Shown here piece after piece: positions 59,697 to 64,000 of a stretch of 64,000 nt of DNA. Under the pieces are notes generated by a model that did not search any database, was not told the DNA's origin, and saw nothing but the letters and a program-made list of their open reading frames with translations. Each line of letters starts with the position of its first letter. The stretch's first letter is position 1. Source of the DNA: Astrocystis sublimbata (taxonomy: Eukaryota; Ascomycota; Sordariomycetes; Xylariales; Xylariaceae); contig JAJNNY010000007.1 in the NCBI GenBank assembly GCA_022453515.1, forward strand, positions 992,001 through 1,056,000, read 5' to 3'. Made by a program: the position numbers and the translations under genes.

Positions 59697-60593
59697 CTAG
59701 TAAGTCTGTTGTTGCTGAGGCTGTTGCTCATAAACCTGAGGTTGTTGCTGATAAGCTGGGGTCTGTTGTTGATAAGCCTGGGGTTGTTCTTGATAGATTT
59801 GCTGTTGGTGGGGCTGTTGCTGGTAAGTCTGTTGTGCGATGGGTGCCTCGTGGACCTGGCCTTCTTGAGGATAATGGGTTTGGGTCTGGGGCTGCTGCGG
59901 CTGGGGCTGCGACTGCGGCTGCATCTGGATCTTTTCGCCACCGACCGGAGCACCAGCTGCAGCTGGGGCACTGGTCGATTGCCCAGGCATAGCACGAAGA
60001 CCTGCTCCTCGGTGGCGGTGTAGTGCAATGCTATGCATGATGAGAGCAACAAGATAAGTGACCCTAAGCTCATATTAGCAAAAGCAATGATATCTGACGA
60101 GTAAGAAAGACCTTACCAATTGACGCCACCGAGACCTGCTGCTGCTGCAATGATAGAACCATAAATTGTGAACTCAACGTAGTAGTTGCCGTAGTACGAG
60201 ATGACCAAGGCAGCCTGAGCGGCGAGAAGGGCGAAGGAGATGAGCCAGAAGATAACGTGGAAGATATCGAGGCCCAGAATTGCCCAATAATTGTATGCCT
60301 TTGGCGGGCCAAAGTGTGCGACGAGTAGGTAGATGCTAGTAAGAAGGGTGACGATTGCCTATGCACAGTTTTAGTGAGTTGGGCAAACATGCCAACAGAG
60401 GTACTTTGGAACATACAGTGAACAACATCAACGCTGCACCAGTAATAGGCGCCACTGCTACCGCGTAGGCAGTCAACCCTAGGCATATTATTCCAAGAAC
60501 CAACTGGATGATACGGAGAGCGACAAAACCCTTGGGGTAAAGGGGTATGTGCTCTCTCCCAGCGGCACGTTCGGCTACGTAGCACCCAGGCAT
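59697..60593 (-). CDS. MARVEL-domain-like four-TM protein with Gln-rich tail
   Basis: Exons (minus) 60593-60417, 60358-60117 and 60063-59697, 261 aa. The start MPGCYVAERA is the first ATG; the open frame above it begins only with GTG. Four membrane segments: FVALRIIQLVLGIICLGLTA (about 24-45), a segment across the exon 1/2 junction (ALMLFTAIVTLLTSIYLLVA), IFHVIFWLISFALLAAQAAL (about 90-110) and AAAGLGGVNWVTYLVALIMH (about 128-147). The spacing and the short loops fit MARVEL domains. After residue 155 the tail is dominated by Gln, Pro and Tyr (about 20 QQ pairs). The role is unknown; such proteins act in membrane organisation. Confidence 0.78.
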
Positions 60594-62020
60594 CTTGGAA
60601 GCAACAAATGTGTCCAGCACTGACGCGATGTGAGAGGCGACGATGACAAGTAGAGAACGGGGAGTGGTCCGTGATCTGTCGTATTCAGAGTGATGTGGTA
60701 TAAGACGAAGGAAAGGAAGCCCGGGGCGTCACACTTGGCATGGGCATCAGCTTCATATAAACTAAAATATTTGCCGAAGGAGATTCACCTGCAAGCTAGT
60801 CCAACCCTCAAACCGGAGCGGCCCAGAGGGCTACTTAAGAGACGCCCATGACTCCCTCATCGTGTCTAGTGATGGCGGCGATTGCGGCCTAAGGGCTGTG
60901 AGCACCTAAGGCGTTGCTAAAAAAGGACTTTTTTAGATAAAGTGGCGCTAGGGCTGAAATGTGACATGCTCGGACATCGAACTACCTACCATACATGGGC
61001 GATTCAGATTCAGCCTTCGTTCCGTCATCATCATATGCTGCTGCTCGGGGTCATGTTGATCCTACGCCAACAAAGGCTGAAGCCTTGTATTATGCCTGTG
61101 CGCTCACAGCGTGATACAAACAACCAAGTGCTGGGACTGGCAGATGAAGTCAGTCAGTATCGAGGCAGAGACGATGTGCTCTCGGCTCCCAAGCATCCAA
61201 GGTGATACGATACCGTGGGGAGGCAAAGCAGTGGTGTTAGTGGCAGTGAAGATGTAAATGCAGCTGAGTGGGACTGGAGTTGGAATGCAGGATCCGTGCA
61301 GGCTGTATTGGACTTGGCAGCTGAAAATGTGCTGCAGGGTCTGGTCTCAGGGGTACTTGGATGGGAAGTACCGCTAGCAGTGCGTGCCAGTTGATTCAAT
61401 ACCTCGCTCACCACTCTCGCAAGTACCGGCCCATTCTCATCAGCGCTAGGCAAGATGCTAGCGCAAGATTAGAGTGGCTTGCCCCTGTCAGTCCTAGCAG
61501 CTACGGGTGCCGCGCTGGTTGGCCACTCTGCCCCAGGCGAGCCATCCACGGGGCCACGATGCCAGGGGGCCAGGCCCCCCTCCATGCCTCCTCCATGCCT
61601 TCATCTAGCTGCTTTATTTCTGTTTTGCATTGGAATCAGGTGAGTCACCTACCGAGTGCCTCACCTAGCTAGCTACCTCCAGATCATTCATTTTGAAATG
61701 CATTATTAGACAATCGATGAAGGAATGCTTTCGAGACAAATAGGTGTTCGACGGCAGACCCGAACCCGAGATATTCTTATATTATTGAGCACTCATCTAC
61801 ATCCTACCTACGTACTATACATACGAGTAGTAGGTAGGCATTGAGATTTCTGATTGACTACTCTAAGGTATCGTTGGGCGTTCTGCGAGCAACATATATT
61901 GTATGTTCGCAGAGTATGAGTAGTACATACAACATAGCCCATCTCCCATCTGTCCAATCGCGCGCCTGCAGCTGGGTCGAAACGAGAAGACGCAAGCGAG
62001 ACAAATTCTGGGCAGTCGTA

Positions 62021-62051
62021 GACTACCTAAGTAGGTATCTAGGTAGGTAGT
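62021..62051. repeat. Cluster of the dispersed TACCTAGGTA-like motif
   Basis: CTACCTAAGTAGGTA followed by TCTAGGTAGGTAG, able to form a hairpin. It is the first dense cluster after the metabolite locus. Confidence 0.65.
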
Positions 62052-62573
62052 ATCCCTATGAATTGCCGGCCGGGTATTAAAATTGGCACAACTCTCATTG
62101 GGAACATTGGCGCACACAAGAAACACCACTTCACCAATCTAAACCCTCCTAGCTTGCCTAGGCCCATCTGGTCCATCCAGCATGGTCTAAGCATACCTTG
62201 GCAAGCCGCAACTTCAACCCTCGGAGCTAAGGTTCGTCAAAAGTGATCACTCATTTGGGAATAAAATGACAAGAATGTGCAAAATGCCGGCATTGCTTCT
62301 TCGAGGAGCTATCCAAGTACGACGGTTTACAGCCGTGTCAGCCTCAGCTCCCGTTCCAGTAACCAGAGCTGTATCAGCCCCAGTTTCGACTTCAGAGTTG
62401 TAACATTGTTTTTCCTACCTAGTTATGTATACGGGTATGATATGACATGACTCCATACCAGCATCTGATTTAAATCCCACAGTTGTTTATTCAATCTCAA
62501 TCCTTGCCAAACATGAGTTTTCTATTTTCTGACTGTCGCCAGACATCAAACATGCTGGAGAAGAGGTTTCAAG

Positions 62574-62600
62574 GGTCACAGGTCACAGGTCACAGGTCAC
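62574..62600. repeat. GGTCACA heptamer tandem repeat
   Basis: Nearly four perfect units (three complete and six bases of a fourth). Confidence 0.92.
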
Positions 62601-64000
62601 CCCAACCTACAATGAACTTGGTAACTACAGCCCACCTTGCAGCCGGTTCGCTTGTATCGGTAACAACTTACAACATAATCCACGAGCTTGAGACGAGATT
62701 TCCCAGACATGACATCTATTCGTGGTAACAGATGCAATTTGGAATATAATCAAAGTTTTGTCCAATGTGGCCACATCTTCTTCACCGTCAACTTACACAC
62801 TCGGAACGAATAGTAGTCATTCGATGGTTTCTGGGAGTCCATGCCCGGTTTCTCTTCATACAAGGCTTCTTTGAGAAAGTGCAAATGGCGATGAGTTGTC
62901 GAGTTGGAAAACGACACATCTGAAGAAACGGATTACCTTATTTAATACCTGTGAAGAGCGACGTGTGCTAGAAATGAAACAGCCACGTCAGAACAAACTT
63001 GGTCTCCCCGCGAGCCATGGAAGATAAGCAGCCTGGATCATCCCTTCATGCAAGAGCATGACCAGGGTGCAAAGCCTTCATGTATACCTGTGTAGGTTGA
63101 TACGCAACAGAAACCACCTTGCGAGCCTTGTATACCATATTAGCTCCATGCCCACCAACGAATACTACCTGCCGAATGGTACGCTGGCGCTATACTATTG
63201 AGGATTCCCGAGAAAACCTATCTACCATGCAACGCTAGCCCCGCGGGTTTGGTTCCCTCGACGACCACCTCTCTTATTTTTCTCTTTCTTTATTGTTCGT
63301 TCTTCCTCTTACTTCCTTTTTAGATAGTAGGTAGGTGAAGAGACCCCCGAGTTTCTGAAGAAGCCGCAGCGTTTGAAGCTGGAGTGCTGGAGGGGTGCTT
63401 GAGCCTTACTATGAATCTTATTACTAGTGCCATGCCGATAAAATGTCGCTCGACTAATGGTTATAATGGTGACGAGGAGGCAATAATATGCAACTATAGA
63501 TCCGCTTAAAACTGAGCAATACAGAATCGCAGGATTCAGTCAAAGGTACCTAGTGAAGTGTGTTCAACAGGCATGTAATCGTGTAGTGCAGATAGCTGTT
63601 ATTGATGTTGCTTCCGTCCTTGCCCAATACTGATGGCGATTTCGCTCTCCAAGTCGTCGCTTCTGAGGCTGCACCCCGCGTGCAATTACGAGCAACTGGC
63701 AGACTTTTCTGGCTAGTGAAAGGAGACAAACTTCTGCTTATCAATCGCTCTCATCAATACAATACAGACCGACTCTTCATTGATTCAATGGACGTTCTTG
63801 TGGGACCCTCTCCTTGACAATAAGTCAACCAGGATAAATTTCCAATGTCATTATTCGCTGGATCCGTGGCCTGTGAGACTATGTGCTCAACAACGAAGTA
63901 TGTATCACTAGTCACTCCCACGCTGCGTTTCATGCGACCCCTCCACCGTGAGAAGTAGTAAGACTTATAGTAGGGCGGATAAGGATTTGAGAGCAGTTAA

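Larger units (their letters stand above)
60594..64000. other. Right end without recognisable gene
   Basis: Short frames only. Features: TACCTAGGTA-like cluster 62021-62051, a heptamer repeat 62574-62600 and a long pyrimidine tract at about 63268-63323 (fungal promoter-like). A gene may begin beyond the window edge. Confidence 0.45.

Noticed and set aside
1..64000. CRISPR arrays, bacterial operons or ribosome binding sites
   Set aside because: The sequence is nuclear fungal with introns. The only tandem repeats are short microsatellites and minisatellites without spacers.

Overview
The window is nuclear DNA from a filamentous ascomycete (Pezizomycotina, most likely Sordariomycetes). The genes carry short spliceosomal introns of about 45-110 nt with GTAAGT or GTGAGT donors and CTAAC/CTGAC-like branch points. 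The content is typical of that group: a SUR7-type protein, a hybrid histidine kinase, a Zn2Cys6 regulator, a GH79 glycosidase, an HR-PKS with an NRPS, and a pogo/Fot1-type transposon relic decayed in the manner of repeat-induced point mutation (RIP). Species cannot be fixed from the sequence. Exon boundaries were read by hand from splice signals and conserved protein motifs.

Left and middle part (1-35 kb), mostly housekeeping: a gene-free 4.2 kb; SUR7-family membrane protein (4.2-5.4); WD40 protein of the WDR6/Trm734 family (5.9-9.8); mitochondrial ribosome recycling factor (10.3-11.2); a mitochondrial-looking RGG-repeat protein (11.5-12.6, minus); mitochondrial succinate-semialdehyde dehydrogenase (13.0-14.6, minus); secreted GH79 glycosidase (15.7-17.5); four-TM protein (18.0-18.9, minus); 6.8 kb without a recognisable gene; hybrid histidine kinase (25.7-30.2); Zn2Cys6 transcription factor (31.9-35.0).

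At 35.06-36.92 kb lies a complete 1.86 kb Tc1/mariner-superfamily element of pogo/Fot1 type. It has 48 bp inverted repeats, TA target duplication, an AT-rich TpA-loaded interior, and remnants of the N-terminal HTH and C-terminal zinc knuckle of the transposase.

The most interesting part is a secondary-metabolite locus at 38.3-56.2 kb, perhaps to 59.0 kb. It holds an aldo-keto reductase (minus), a one-module NRPS with architecture half-C / A / T / terminal C (minus), and, divergent from a shared 1.5 kb promoter, an 11-exon highly reducing PKS of about 3027 aa. The PKS is KS-AT-DH-psiMT-ER-KR-ACP followed by a full C-terminal carnitine-acyltransferase-like domain. A 716-aa membrane protein of unknown family follows convergently. 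No thioesterase or reductase release domain is present. The expected logic is a reduced polyketide chain released or shuttled by the cAT domain, plus an acid loaded by the NRPS and condensed by its C_T-like domain. The A domain lacks the Asp that normally holds an alpha-amino group, so the building block may not be an ordinary alpha-amino acid.

Right end: a MARVEL-like four-TM protein with a Gln-rich tail (59.7-60.6, minus), then 3.4 kb without a recognisable gene. A TACCTAGGTA-like motif is scattered through intergenic DNA on both flanks but forms no clusters in the metabolite locus.
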